A stretch of 53,616 nt of DNA from Nodosilinea nodulosa PCC 7104. GTDB taxonomy: Bacteria; Cyanobacteriota; Cyanobacteriia; Phormidesmidales; Phormidesmidaceae. Made by a program: the position numbers and the translations under genes. The notes beneath the pieces are model-generated. The model searched no databases and was not told the origin of the DNA. It saw nothing but the letters and a program-made list of their open reading frames with translations. This document shows, one piece after another, positions 35,087 to 44,100 of this stretch. Each line of letters starts with the position of its first letter. Within the stretch, counting starts at the first letter, position 1. The stretch is from positions 4,002,069 to 4,055,684 of the forward strand of contig NZ_JH976537.1 of NCBI RefSeq assembly GCF_000309385.1, read 5' to 3'.

Positions 35087-35718
35087 GGCGATAGGCGATC
35101 GATCGCCCAGCTGCCGTCCTTTTGGTGGTACAAAAAGCGATCGTGCAGGCGACTGGGCCTTCCCTGCCAGAACTCGAAGCTGATGGGTGTGACCCGATAG
35201 CCGCCCCAAAAATCGGGCAGCGGCACCTCCTGATTGAGAAACTTTTCCTTCATTTTTTCAAACTGCATTTCCAGCAGCTGCCGGGAGGAGATAATGCTGC
35301 TCTGCTGCGATACCCAGGCCCCCAGCTGACTGCCCCGAGGGCGCGATGAAAAGTACCGCAGCGACTCCGCTGCCGAAATTTTGCTGGCGGTACCTGCGAT
35401 CGCCAGCTGCCGCTCTAGCGGGTACCACGGGAACAGCATGGAAACCTGAGCGTTGGCGGCCATGTGCTGGGCCTTACGGCTGCCGTAGTTGGTAAAAAAC
35501 ACAAACCCAGCGCGATCGAAGTACTTGAGCAATACCGTGCGTTGGTAGGGTGCCCCCGACGCAGAAACCGTAGACAGCACTAGCGCGTTCGGTTCTAGCA
35601 ACTCAGCCTCGCGGGCCTGCTGAAACCACAGCTCAAACTGAGCGAAGGGGTCGGGGTCAAGGTCAGCTGCATCTAGACCCCGCTGAGTATAGTCGCGGCG
35701 CAGTTCACCAATATCCAT
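35083..35718 (-). CDS. pdxH: pyridoxamine 5'-phosphate oxidase
   Basis: A 211-residue FMN enzyme of the vitamin B6 salvage/synthesis route, oxidising PNP or PMP to PLP. Typical motifs are LSTVSASGAPYQRTVLLKYFDRAGFVFFTNYGSRKAQHM (core shown), VSMLFPWYPLERQLAI and SRPRGSQLGAWVSQQS. The end (WGGYRVTPISFEFWQGRPSRLHDRFLY) contains the FMN/PLP-binding Arg and His. It is convergent with the Uma2-like gene by 4 bases. Confidence 0.96.
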   Translation of the reverse strand: MDIGELRRDYTQRGLDAADLDPDPFAQFELWFQQAREAELLEPNALVLSTVSASGAPYQRTVLLKYFDRAGFVFFTNYGSRKAQHMAANAQVSMLFPWYPLERQLAIAGTASKISAAESLRYFSSRPRGSQLGAWVSQQSSIISSRQLLEMQFEKMKEKFLNQEVPLPDFWGGYRVTPISFEFWQGRPSRLHDRFLYHQKDGSWAIDRLSP

Positions 35719-35793
35719 GGCTTGTCTCTGGGGCTTCTCTGGGACTCAATAGCTAAAAATTAACCTGAAAATTAATCGCGAGAATGGGCAAGC

Positions 35794-36714
35794 TTAAACA
35801 ATATCGTCAAGGGCGTCCTTGACCTGGGCGTAGTGGTAGGTAAACCCGCTGGCCTCGGTGCGTTTGGGCAACACCTGCTGCCCCTCAAGCACAACCTGGG
35901 CACCGTCACCCAAAATTGCCTCTAGCACAAAATCTGGTACCGGCAGCCAGGAGGGCCGGTTGAGCACTTTGCCGAGGGTTTTGCAAAACTCGGCCATGCG
36001 CACCGGATTGGGGGCAGTAGCATTATAGATGCCCACCATCTGCGCGTCTTGAAGAGCTTGCATAATCAGACTCACAAGGTCGTCCCGGTGAATCCACGAA
36101 AACCACTGGCGACCGCTGCCAATTGGCCCCCCCGCAAACATCCTAAAGGGGGTCAGCATTTTGGCTACCGCGCCACCCATGCCCAGCACAATGCCAAACC
36201 GGAGAATGACCAGTCGGGTGCCGTAGTCTTGAACTGGCTGCGCTGCGCCTTCCCAGGCCTGGCATACCTGGGAGAGAAAGTCGTCTTCGATAGGGGTGCT
36301 GGTTTCGTCGAAGGTAGCGGTTTCACTGGTGCCGTAGTAGCCAATGGCCGAGGCGTTGACCCATACGGCGGGCTTAGGGTTGGCCTTGGCCAGGGCTTCG
36401 ACCAGCTTTTCGGTGCCTATCTTGCGGCTGTCCATGATGGCCTGCTTATGTTCCTCGCTCCAGCGTTCTGAAATAGGCGCTCCGGCCAGATTGACGACCC
36501 CATCGCAGCCGGAGAACAGGCCATCTTGCCAGGCGCCCGATTCCAGTGAGCTATAGCCCATTACCTCGACCTTGGGGAAATTGGCCTTTGGAAACACCCG
36601 ACGGCCATGGTCAACGCTGCGGGTCAAGGCCACAACGCTATGGCCATCGGCCTGGAGCCGTTCTACCAAGCGGCTGCCAACGAAGCCCGTGGCCCCGGTA
36701 ATTGCAATTTTCAT
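35794..36714 (-). CDS. TIGR01777 family NAD-dependent epimerase
   Basis: An extended SDR of 306 residues: Rossmann motif TGATGFVGSRL at the N-terminus, VNLAGAPISERWSEEHKQAI (family signature), ASAIGYYGTSETATFDE and FSWIHRDDL. The C-terminal DUF1731 region (LNRPSWLPVPDFVLEAILGD) is present. Relatives are annotated as cell division inhibitor SulA-like in older records, and the actual function is unclear. ATG at 36714 (MKIAITG) is preferred to a GTG two codons upstream. Confidence 0.92.
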   Translation of the reverse strand: MKIAITGATGFVGSRLVERLQADGHSVVALTRSVDHGRRVFPKANFPKVEVMGYSSLESGAWQDGLFSGCDGVVNLAGAPISERWSEEHKQAIMDSRKIGTEKLVEALAKANPKPAVWVNASAIGYYGTSETATFDETSTPIEDDFLSQVCQAWEGAAQPVQDYGTRLVILRFGIVLGMGGAVAKMLTPFRMFAGGPIGSGRQWFSWIHRDDLVSLIMQALQDAQMVGIYNATAPNPVRMAEFCKTLGKVLNRPSWLPVPDFVLEAILGDGAQVVLEGQQVLPKRTEASGFTYHYAQVKDALDDIV

Positions 36715-36764
36715 GGGCACCTGATTCTGGGTAAACGAGACCCGGCCATAGAAGCGGGCTTGGT

Positions 36765-37154
36765 CTAGGATAAACCATCTGCCTGGGACGATTCACCATA
36801 GGCCATGCCGTTTGCTTCGGCGTAGCGCTGCATAAAGCGCATCAGGCGATCCCAGTGGTCATCGCGATCGATGACCAGAGAGCACTCTACCCGCTGTAGG
36901 TCGTCCCCCTCGGGACCACCAAAAATAAACCGAATTCCCTCTGGCTCGATGGCGATCGCGCCCTCGCTATCCACTAGCTTGAGGGCCTTTGCAAACCGAC
37001 TGCGGAAACTCTGAAACTGCTCGATCGCGCGCAGCTGCCTGAAGATCAGCAGCATGGTGCGGTTCCCGGTAGCTCGATCTCGCCGCAGGCTGACGTTATC
37101 GATGGTTTCGGTAATGCCCTCGTAGAATTCGACGGTGGGAAGCTGGGCAGTCAT
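36765..37154 (-). CDS. psb28: photosystem II assembly factor Psb28
   Basis: A 129-residue Psb28 family protein. Conserved features are VEFYEGITE at the N-terminus and the C-terminal DRDDHWDRLMRFMQRYAEANGM. Psb28 binds the RC47 intermediate of photosystem II during assembly and repair. The middle (GNRTMLLIFRQLRAIEQFQSFRSRF) departs from classic Psb28-1, so it may be the Psb28-2 paralogue. It lies 12 bases downstream of the metallopeptidase gene and could share a transcript. Confidence 0.85.
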   Translation of the reverse strand: MTAQLPTVEFYEGITETIDNVSLRRDRATGNRTMLLIFRQLRAIEQFQSFRSRFAKALKLVDSEGAIAIEPEGIRFIFGGPEGDDLQRVECSLVIDRDDHWDRLMRFMQRYAEANGMAYGESSQADGLS

Positions 37155-37166
37155 GGCAGTACGGGT

Positions 37167-37850
37167 CTAGCGGCGGCGATTGATTAACATTATGTAATAC
37201 AGCAGGTTGAGAAAGGCGGTGAAGGCGGTGGCTACGTAGGTCAGGGCCGCCGCGCTGAGCACAGCCCGCGCTCCTTTGTTCTCTTCGCCCTGGAGAATGC
37301 CCAGCTCATCGACCAGGCGCAGGGCGCGGCGCGACGCGTCGAACTCGACGGGCAGGGTGACGACGTGGAACAGCAGCACCGACGCAAAGAAAATAACCCC
37401 CAGCCAGGCCAGGTTCAAAACGTTAAAGATTAGGCCTGCCATGATCAGCATGGGACCCAGGCGAGACCCCAGGTTGACAACTGGGACCAGGGCGGCCCGC
37501 AGGTTCATAAACTTGTAGCCTTCGACATCTTGGAGCACGTGGCCGCACTCGTGGGCCGCTACCGCCGCCGCCGCCAGCGACCCCGAGCCGTAGATGCCCT
37601 GGGACAGGCGTACGGCCTTGGCCCTGGGGTCGTAGTGGTCGGTGAGTTCACCGGCAACGGGCTCGACTCTAACGCCTTGCACCCCCTTTTTGGCCAGAAT
37701 GGTTTGGGCTACCTGGGCACCGGTCATGCCCATGGTGGACTGGACTTGGGCGTATTTGTGATAAGTGCCCTTGACCCTACTCTGCGCCCAAAAGGTCAGT
37801 ACGGCGGTGGGAATGGCAACCAGCAGGATGTAAATAGGGTCGAAAAACAT
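37167..37850 (-). CDS. zinc metallopeptidase, YugP type
   Basis: A 227-residue membrane metallopeptidase (neutral zinc metallopeptidase family, YugP). HECGH lies in AVAAHECGHVLQDVEGYKF. Hydrophobic segments are at the start (MFFDPIYILLVAIPTAVL) and in the middle (LIMAGLIFNVLNLAWLGVIFFASVLLFHVV, core), and near the end (FTAFLNLLYYIMLI). The FDASRRAL motif after the third segment is conserved. Its substrate is unknown. ATG at 37850 is preferred over the first start in the frame. Confidence 0.9.
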   Translation of the reverse strand: MFFDPIYILLVAIPTAVLTFWAQSRVKGTYHKYAQVQSTMGMTGAQVAQTILAKKGVQGVRVEPVAGELTDHYDPRAKAVRLSQGIYGSGSLAAAAVAAHECGHVLQDVEGYKFMNLRAALVPVVNLGSRLGPMLIMAGLIFNVLNLAWLGVIFFASVLLFHVVTLPVEFDASRRALRLVDELGILQGEENKGARAVLSAAALTYVATAFTAFLNLLYYIMLINRRR

Positions 37851-38044
37851 GACCTGGCCGGGAATGAGGATGAATAACAAACCTAATTTTGCGAATCATA
37901 GCAGCCCGACTATAAGGATTCTCTAAGCTTCAGATGCTCCTAAGAATTGGGAGGCAGCGGGGGCGGACATGGGTGAAACGCATAGAGATGGGGAGGGCTG
38001 ATGCGGTAGGTAGGGTTGGCGGGCGGGGGTGGGCAAGGGGGCGA

Positions 38045-38824
38045 TTAAGTTTTCTGCTGGTAGGCGTAGTAGAGGGCCTCTAGAAATGTGCCGGTGGTCA
38101 TTTCGGTGGGCAGGGTTTCTAGGGCAAGCTGATCTTTAAAGCGGCGGGCAAGCTGTTCGCTGACCAGGGTTTTGGCCTTGGCGCTCATGGCCTGTCGCCG
38201 CTGCAAGAACTCGCGTACGGTGGCAAAGTCGTCGGGGGAAAGGCGGGTAATATCGACTAGGCCGAGCAGATCTTGGCCGATCGCCTGCGATCGCTCGGGC
38301 ACCTGAATCTCGCTGCTTGTCGCCGGGTCGGTCTGCACCACCAGGGTGCCAGCCAGCCAGTCGCCCACCCGCTTCTCGGCTTTGCCCAAAAGAATGCAGA
38401 AGAAGCCGACAAAGAAAATATCGTCGATGGGGCGCAGCAGCGATCGCAGCGTTGCCTGGGGCAGTCGCTCAGGCTGACCGTCGTCGCGAATGACGCGAAT
38501 TTTGGCGTAGCGTTTGCCGGGGGTTTGGCCGTACCACCAGGTTTCAAACAGCGCAAAGTAGCCAATGTAGAGAGCAAAGGCCAGGATGGCGGCGATCGCG
38601 GTCAGCCACAGCTGCAGCGTCGCGCTCGGAACCGAGAGCACCGTTTCTATCGCTAGAAGCCGCACCAGCAGAAAGCTATAGACCATGGCCAGACCCAGCA
38701 GCCCCGCTCCCAGACAGAGGTAGTCGAGAATCAGCGCCACGGCGCGACTGCCCACCCCAGCCAGCACAAACTCCAGTTCAACGCTCTCGGGGGTGCGGAT
38801 GGTGACGGTGTTGAAAAGGGGCAT
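38045..38824 (-). CDS. RDD family membrane protein
   Basis: A 259-residue protein. The RDD domain begins ELEFVLAGVGSRAVALILDYLCL, with Arg and Asp residues in the first helix, and contains YFALFETWWYGQTPGKRYAKIRVI, the family hallmark. The tail after ~170 is a soluble helical region. RDD proteins are implicated in transport or osmotic balance, mostly uncharacterised. Genes of this type are often near SpoIIM-like and DUF58/MoxR genes; here a SpoIIM gene is two genes away. The leader upstream is a long C/T-rich repeat without a Shine-Dalgarno site. Confidence 0.9.
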   Translation of the reverse strand: MPLFNTVTIRTPESVELEFVLAGVGSRAVALILDYLCLGAGLLGLAMVYSFLLVRLLAIETVLSVPSATLQLWLTAIAAILAFALYIGYFALFETWWYGQTPGKRYAKIRVIRDDGQPERLPQATLRSLLRPIDDIFFVGFFCILLGKAEKRVGDWLAGTLVVQTDPATSSEIQVPERSQAIGQDLLGLVDITRLSPDDFATVREFLQRRQAMSAKAKTLVSEQLARRFKDQLALETLPTEMTTGTFLEALYYAYQQKT

Positions 38825-38930
38825 GGGGAGGTGGTGAGGGTGGGGGAGAGGGGGAAGGTGGGGGAGAGAGGGAAGGTGGGGAAGGTGAGGAGAGGGGGAA
38901 GGTGGGGAAGGTGAGGAGAGGGGGATGTGT
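38824..38930. repeat. purine-rich (plus) / pyrimidine-rich (minus) simple sequence tract
   Basis: About 105 bases of only G, A and T on the plus strand, made of GGGGAAGGTGGGG-like units. The right part contains two copies of a 26-bp unit (offset 26 between 38873 and 38899). On the minus strand it would be the 5' leader of the RDD gene. The G runs could form quadruplexes. Confidence 0.75.
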
Positions 38931-38934
38931 GTGG

Positions 38935-38940
38935 ATTATA
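38935..38940 (-). promoter_or_regulatory. -10 element (TATAAT) for the RDD gene
   Basis: A perfect TATAAT on the minus strand sits between the octamer repeat (upstream) and the pyrimidine leader (downstream). The -35 zone falls inside the CCCCTCAT repeats. Confidence 0.4.
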
Positions 38941-38947
38941 GGCAGTT

Positions 38948-38987
38948 CCCCTCATCCCCTCATCCCCTCATCCCCTCATCCCCTCAT
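38948..38987. repeat. tandem octamer repeat CCCCTCAT x5
   Basis: Five perfect head-to-tail copies of CCCCTCAT between two minus-strand genes, just after the stop of the membrane protein gene at 38995. Such short repeats can vary in copy number and would change the spacing to the downstream -10. Confidence 0.9.
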
Positions 38988-38994
38988 CCTCAAA

Positions 38995-39975
38995 CTACAG
39001 ACCTGGATCAAGTTCATCCTCTTGGCGCAGCGACAGATCTAGGCCTTCGCGGCGGCTGCGCAGGTCGTAGTAGAGCACGCCTTTGACCGCCTGCCACAGC
39101 GGCAGCACTACCATGCTGCCGATCAGGCTCAGCACCAAGCTGAGGGCAGCGGTAATACCGTAAACAACGCCGTCGGCGGGCAGCAGCTCCAGCAAAATAC
39201 TGGGGATATAGTTGGTCACCGAGAGAATGGGCAGCTGAATTAAAAACGTGGCCAGAAACACTACCTGAATGCGCATGATGGCTGTCTCCGTTAGCTCCCA
39301 GCTGCGGCCCATGCTGCCACCGGCATCCTGCTGGGGCTCGATCGCTAGCACCACCTCAGAGATAAATAGCCGTGAGGCCACCCAAATCAGCGCCACCAGC
39401 AAAATGCCTAGGCCAATCAGCATCCCCAGGAAAATGCCCATCACGCCGCCCACCGTTTGATTGATTAGCGCCGATAAAATGCCTGCCGTCAAGAAGCCGA
39501 TACCGCCACCGGCAATCAATGCCAGCATTGCGCCCCCCAGGTAGGTGGCCAAGTAGGCCAACAGCAGCAAAAAGCCCAGCAGCAAAAACTGCCCCAGCCG
39601 GGGAGATACCTGGCGTCGCGCCTCTAGGGAGGTCTCGGGCTGGTTGATTAAATCTCGAAAAGACAGCCTACCGACGGCGCTGGAGAGGGCGTAGTACTTG
39701 GCTGAGCCGTACAGCAGCGGGGCAAACCCCACCAGCACCCCCAGCAAACCGCCGATGATCGCACCGACTTCGTCAGCAATCGCAGCGCCGATGCCCGCCA
39801 AAATCGCGATCGCCAGCACCAGTCCGACTACCCCAGCCAGCAGCCACAGGGTCGCTAGCACCGCCAGCTGAAAGAAGGTCTTAAAGCGATCTTTGTAGAG
39901 CCGCAGAGCCGCGCTGACCACGTCGCCAGGGTTGAGGGGGCCGAGCTGGCTACCCTGCTGTGCAGATAGGTTCAT
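38995..39975 (-). CDS. multi-pass membrane protein (GDPD membrane-domain/DUF975-like)
   Basis: 326 residues. The start GPLNPGDVVSAALRLYKDRFKTFFQLAVLATLW (core) is the classic opening of the glycerophosphodiester-phosphodiesterase membrane-domain family, followed by about six hydrophobic, Gly/Ala/Leu-rich segments. No catalytic domain is attached. It is divergent from the SpoIIM-like gene and upstream of the RDD gene. The three form a membrane-protein group often seen together, of unknown role. Confidence 0.82.
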   Translation of the reverse strand: MNLSAQQGSQLGPLNPGDVVSAALRLYKDRFKTFFQLAVLATLWLLAGVVGLVLAIAILAGIGAAIADEVGAIIGGLLGVLVGFAPLLYGSAKYYALSSAVGRLSFRDLINQPETSLEARRQVSPRLGQFLLLGFLLLLAYLATYLGGAMLALIAGGGIGFLTAGILSALINQTVGGVMGIFLGMLIGLGILLVALIWVASRLFISEVVLAIEPQQDAGGSMGRSWELTETAIMRIQVVFLATFLIQLPILSVTNYIPSILLELLPADGVVYGITAALSLVLSLIGSMVVLPLWQAVKGVLYYDLRSRREGLDLSLRQEDELDPGL

Positions 39976-40082
39976 CGGCGCCTCCTCTGGGGCTGGATAA
40001 AACGAGATGTAAGACGATGTGCGTTCATTTCGAGGTTAGCCTACACTGCTCTGTAGAATGCCCGTTTTTTACCCTCTGCTTC

Positions 40083-41093
40083 ATGAATGTTCAGCGTTGG
40101 ATGGCTCGGCGAGAAGCCAGCTGGCGGCAGCTTGAAACTTTGCTGACCCAGGCCGAAAAAGGCGGGCTGCGATCGCTCTCTGGTAGCCAGGTGCGACAGA
40201 TGGCCAGCCTCTATCGATCTGTATCTGCAGACCTGGCGCGCGCCAAGGGCAACAGCGTTGGCCAGGCGGTCATCAAAGACCTCCAGGGGTTGACCAGCCG
40301 CAGCTACAGCCAGATTTATCAGGGTTCTCGTCGGCAGGAATGGCAGGCTCTGTGGGAATTTTACCGCTACGGATTTCCGGCGGTGGTGCAGCAGAGCTGG
40401 GCGTATATCGCCGGGGCGACCGGACTCTTTGCCATCGGCGGGCTGATTGGCTGGTGGCTGGCTCGACAGGACCCGGCTTTTCTGACGCTGGTGCTGGGGC
40501 AAGAGTTTGTCGAAGAGGTGAAAACCAGCCGAGAGCTCTGGACGGTATCCATCATGGGCGTTGAACCCGTGGCCTCCAGCGGCATCATGATCAACAACAT
40601 TGGGGTTTCCCTGAAGGCGCTGCTGGGCGGCGTCACCATGTTCATTCCCCAGGGGCCGATGATTACCCCACCGGGCGCGTTTACAGTTTTTCTGCTGGTG
40701 TTCAACGGCCTGATGATTGGCTGTGTTGGCGTGCTGGTGGCCCAGGCTAACCTGGCCTACGATTTCTGGGCCTTTGTGCTGCCCCACGGAGTGCTGGAGC
40801 TACCGGCTATCTTTATGGCCGGGGGCGCGGGTCTCATCCTGGCCCGAGGTATTTTGCTGCCCGGCCCCTACCGCCGCTTAGATGCCCTCAAGCTCTACGG
40901 CCTGCAAGCCGCCCAGCTGCTCTACGGCATTATTCCCCTGCTGGTCATAGCGGGGCTAATTGAAGGGTTTTTCTCACCCCAGACATGGATTCCCAGCGGT
41001 TTGAAATATGCGGTAGGCACGGCTCTACTGATTGGTCTGGGGCAGTACTGCCGCACCCAGCGGCCCAGCCCAAATCGACTAGAGCTGTCCTAG
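40083..41093 (+). CDS. stage II sporulation protein M (SpoIIM) family membrane protein
   Basis: A 336-residue SpoIIM/DUF95 protein. The soluble N-terminal part has MARREASWRQLETLL. Five or more membrane helices follow, with the family motifs NNIGVSLKALLGGVTMF and LPHGVLELPAIFMAGGAGL (HG..ELP). In non-sporulating bacteria the function is not known; SpoIIM itself acts in peptidoglycan remodelling. ATG 40083 (MNVQRW) matches homologues; the frame is open 41 codons further upstream, overlapping the divergent gene. Confidence 0.9.
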   Translation: MNVQRWMARREASWRQLETLLTQAEKGGLRSLSGSQVRQMASLYRSVSADLARAKGNSVGQAVIKDLQGLTSRSYSQIYQGSRRQEWQALWEFYRYGFPAVVQQSWAYIAGATGLFAIGGLIGWWLARQDPAFLTLVLGQEFVEEVKTSRELWTVSIMGVEPVASSGIMINNIGVSLKALLGGVTMFIPQGPMITPPGAFTVFLLVFNGLMIGCVGVLVAQANLAYDFWAFVLPHGVLELPAIFMAGGAGLILARGILLPGPYRRLDALKLYGLQAAQLLYGIIPLLVIAGLIEGFFSPQTWIPSGLKYAVGTALLIGLGQYCRTQRPSPNRLELS

Positions 41094-41165
41094 AGACAAC
41101 CCAACGCAGCGATGGCCAGCGCTGCATCAGGCTCTCCCTAGAGAGTTCGTCAGAGAATTTATACC

Positions 41166-44100
41166 CTAAACGTGAATGACTGTGAGCTGGCTGAGCAGGG
41201 GATCGACCAGGGTTTGATGCTTGTCGGCTAACAGCTGGTCCATGTAGGTTTGCAGGCGCTGCCCCTGCTCCAGGTTGGGGACGTACACCTGACCGCTGGG
41301 GCGGGTGTACAGGGGCGTGGTGGCTAGGGCCGCTAGGTCGTCGCTGGCGGGGGCCATCACCAGGGGGCCGCTGGCGGTGCTGGGCAGCAGACCGGGTGGC
41401 AGGCGACCTTCGAGCAGGGCCATCAGGTGGGCCTGGCAGGCCTCTACGTTAAGCCCCCGCTCCTTGAGCAGGTGCAAAATGCCGCTGAGGGGCATGGGCT
41501 GCTCGGGCAGGGCGCGCAGCACCTCCATCAGCAAGAACATGTCGCTGTACTGGTGGCGGGTGAGATCGAGCACCTGGGGATAGCGCACCAGGTTGACCAG
41601 CCCGTAGGTGACCCGGCTGCAGCTGGGGGGGCGATCGCTGTGGTACGTATCCTGCACGATGGTGGCGTTGGGAAACTTTTGTCGCAGCCAGCGGGCAATT
41701 TTGGGCAGCGAGGCGCTGCCGCCGGTACAGATGACTTGGTTGATGCCCTGGGTATTCAGCCCGGCCTCGCTGAGCAGCCGGTTGAGATGGCCATTGATGC
41801 GCTGAATGTAGGGCAGAATGATGCGGTCTTCCAGGTCTTTGCTGCGCACGATCCAGCGCTGGTCGGCTAGCTCCAGCTCAAACTGGGGCTGGTGCTGAAG
41901 GATGATCTTGAGGTGACGAGCGGCTTCTAGCACGCTCTGGCCCAGCAGTGAGGCCTCTAGCCGCTGGTACAGGCGCTGGCGACGGGCCAGGTCGGGTTCT
42001 GCCGGACGCGGCATTTCGCAGCCGTTGAGGTCTAGATCGTCCCAGTGGGTGCCGTCTAGCTCGGGCATGGCCGCCTGCCAGCCCCAGCCGGTGGCTTCAG
42101 AGGCGCGACCATACCCCTCCGCAGGGCGACTCTGGCGGCGTTCGGCTGGGTGCAACAGGTGGCAAATGATGTCGAGATCAATGGCGTCGCCTGCATAGCT
42201 CATGGAGTGGAGGGCAAAGTCGCTGTAGGTGAGATCGCCCAGGGCGCTGGGCAGGTTTACAATGCCCACTTCGGTGACGCTGGCCCCAGCAGAGAGCACC
42301 ACGGTGCCTCCGGTCCAGGGGCAGGCGTAGAGGGTCTGCTGCTGCATGGGCTGGCCGTTGGACTCGGGCAGCGGCGCAGAGGGATCGGGCAGGCCCGACA
42401 GCACCGCCGCGATCGCGTCTTCCACGAAGTAGATATCGTCGGGACTGACTGCCAGGCCTGCCCCCAGTACCGCCTCCCGCAGGTTAAAGGTGTAGGTGTC
42501 GGGCCAGTTGGCCGGATAGCTGACCACCACCCCACGCAGCTCACCCAGGGCCTGAACAATGGCCTGGGCGTCTAGACCCACCGCCCCGACGGTGAAGGCG
42601 GCCTCGGGCGCCAGCCCCTGGGGCAGGGTCGCCAGCAGTGCTTGCAGGCTGTCCTGGAAAATCTGGAGGGGCAGGCGATCGCGGTCAGACCACTGAATTT
42701 GGGGTTGGGATGTAGCGTTGTCACCCACCAGCGCCGGAATGCTGAGCTTGAGGTAGGGCTTCAGCGCCTTGAGCAATACCAGGCCCTGGTCGGCGGTGTC
42801 GCTGTCGCTCCAGTTGACTGTCAGGGCCGAAGACCCGATCGACTGCACCCGGCAGCGCTCCGAATCCTCAGCTGTGGCCACCGAGGCCAGGCTAGGGAGC
42901 CGAAAGAACTTGTCGGCGGTCACGCCGGAGATGGCGTTATCGACCCAGTAGAGGGGATATACCTGGCCCCCTCGGCGCTCCAGCAGTACTGCCGACAGCC
43001 CCGTGGTACCCACATCCAGGCCCAAAAACCACAGTGGGGTAGAGGCTGAGGCCTCAGTCGGGTTGACCTCGGGTGGGGCAGGAATAACCGCAGACTGATC
43101 GTCGGAAGCGCTTGGCGACGCGATTTCCGCTGCAATCGCGTCCTCTGCCTCGGCCGCCGCCTCTGGCTCGTCAGGGGTAGGCTCGGGTGCGGCTGATGGG
43201 GGAGCGTCAGGGGCAATGACCGGCGGGGCGATCGCCTCGGGAGCTTCCACTGCAAACGGGTTGGCAACCAGCTCTTCCAAAAGTTCGAGCGGCGGTTCGA
43301 GCGCCTCTGGCTCTGGGACTGGCTCTGGCTCTGGCTCTGGCCCACTCGCTTCCTGGTCAGGGCTGGCCGGTTCAACCGCCTCCTGCGCCGGTTGCTCCAG
43401 AGCTAGATTTTCGGGTTCAAGCAGCGGAATGTCGAGGTCGGTCGAGTTTTCCAGCGCGATCGCATCGAGATCAATGGCCTCGGGGCCAGGAGCTTCTAAC
43501 TCAGCACCGAGGAGATCATCAAGGGAAAACTCCTCGGCCTGGAGGGCATCGGGGGCCGGGGTGTCGACCGTCAGAGACCCATCGCTCAAGGAATTGCCGC
43601 CCAACGGATTATCTACGATCTCTAGATCGGTAGGTTCTAGAGATTCTAGATCGGTGAGTTCCAGGGAGGCCGGCTCCAGGTCAATGGATTCCGAGGGGGT
43701 AGCGGCTGAGGTCAAAGGCCAGGTCTCTGCCAGCCCAACGGCCTGCTCTGAGCCAAGCTCTAAAGCGGCCTCAGAGAGCCAGTCAGGGTTTTCCCCCTCG
43801 GGAACGACGCTGTCGTTAGCGGCGACTTCTGGGGTAAAACTCTGGTCGGAAGACACCTCTGCTTCGTCTAGGAAAATGAATGGGCGGTCTCTCAGGTCCG
43901 CCGCTGTCGGTTCAGGGTTCAGGCCAAAGTCGAGATCGAGGCCAAGATCATCCGCCGCTGGGGGAGTGGTACGATCGCCTTCGTCCTCCACCGATAGGTC
44001 GCTCAACAATAGCGGCTCAGGGGCTGCGATCGCCTCGGGTTCTGGTTCCTCTAAGGAAAAGTCGAGATCGAGATCAAGGCTGGGTGCCGGGGCTGTAGGC

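Noticed and set aside
38948..38987. CRISPR-like tandem repeats
   Set aside because: Five contiguous octamers with no spacers; a simple tandem repeat.
40041..40787. 248-codon minus-strand frame opposite the SpoIIM gene
   Set aside because: Shadow frame, Gln/His/Pro-rich, no family resemblance.
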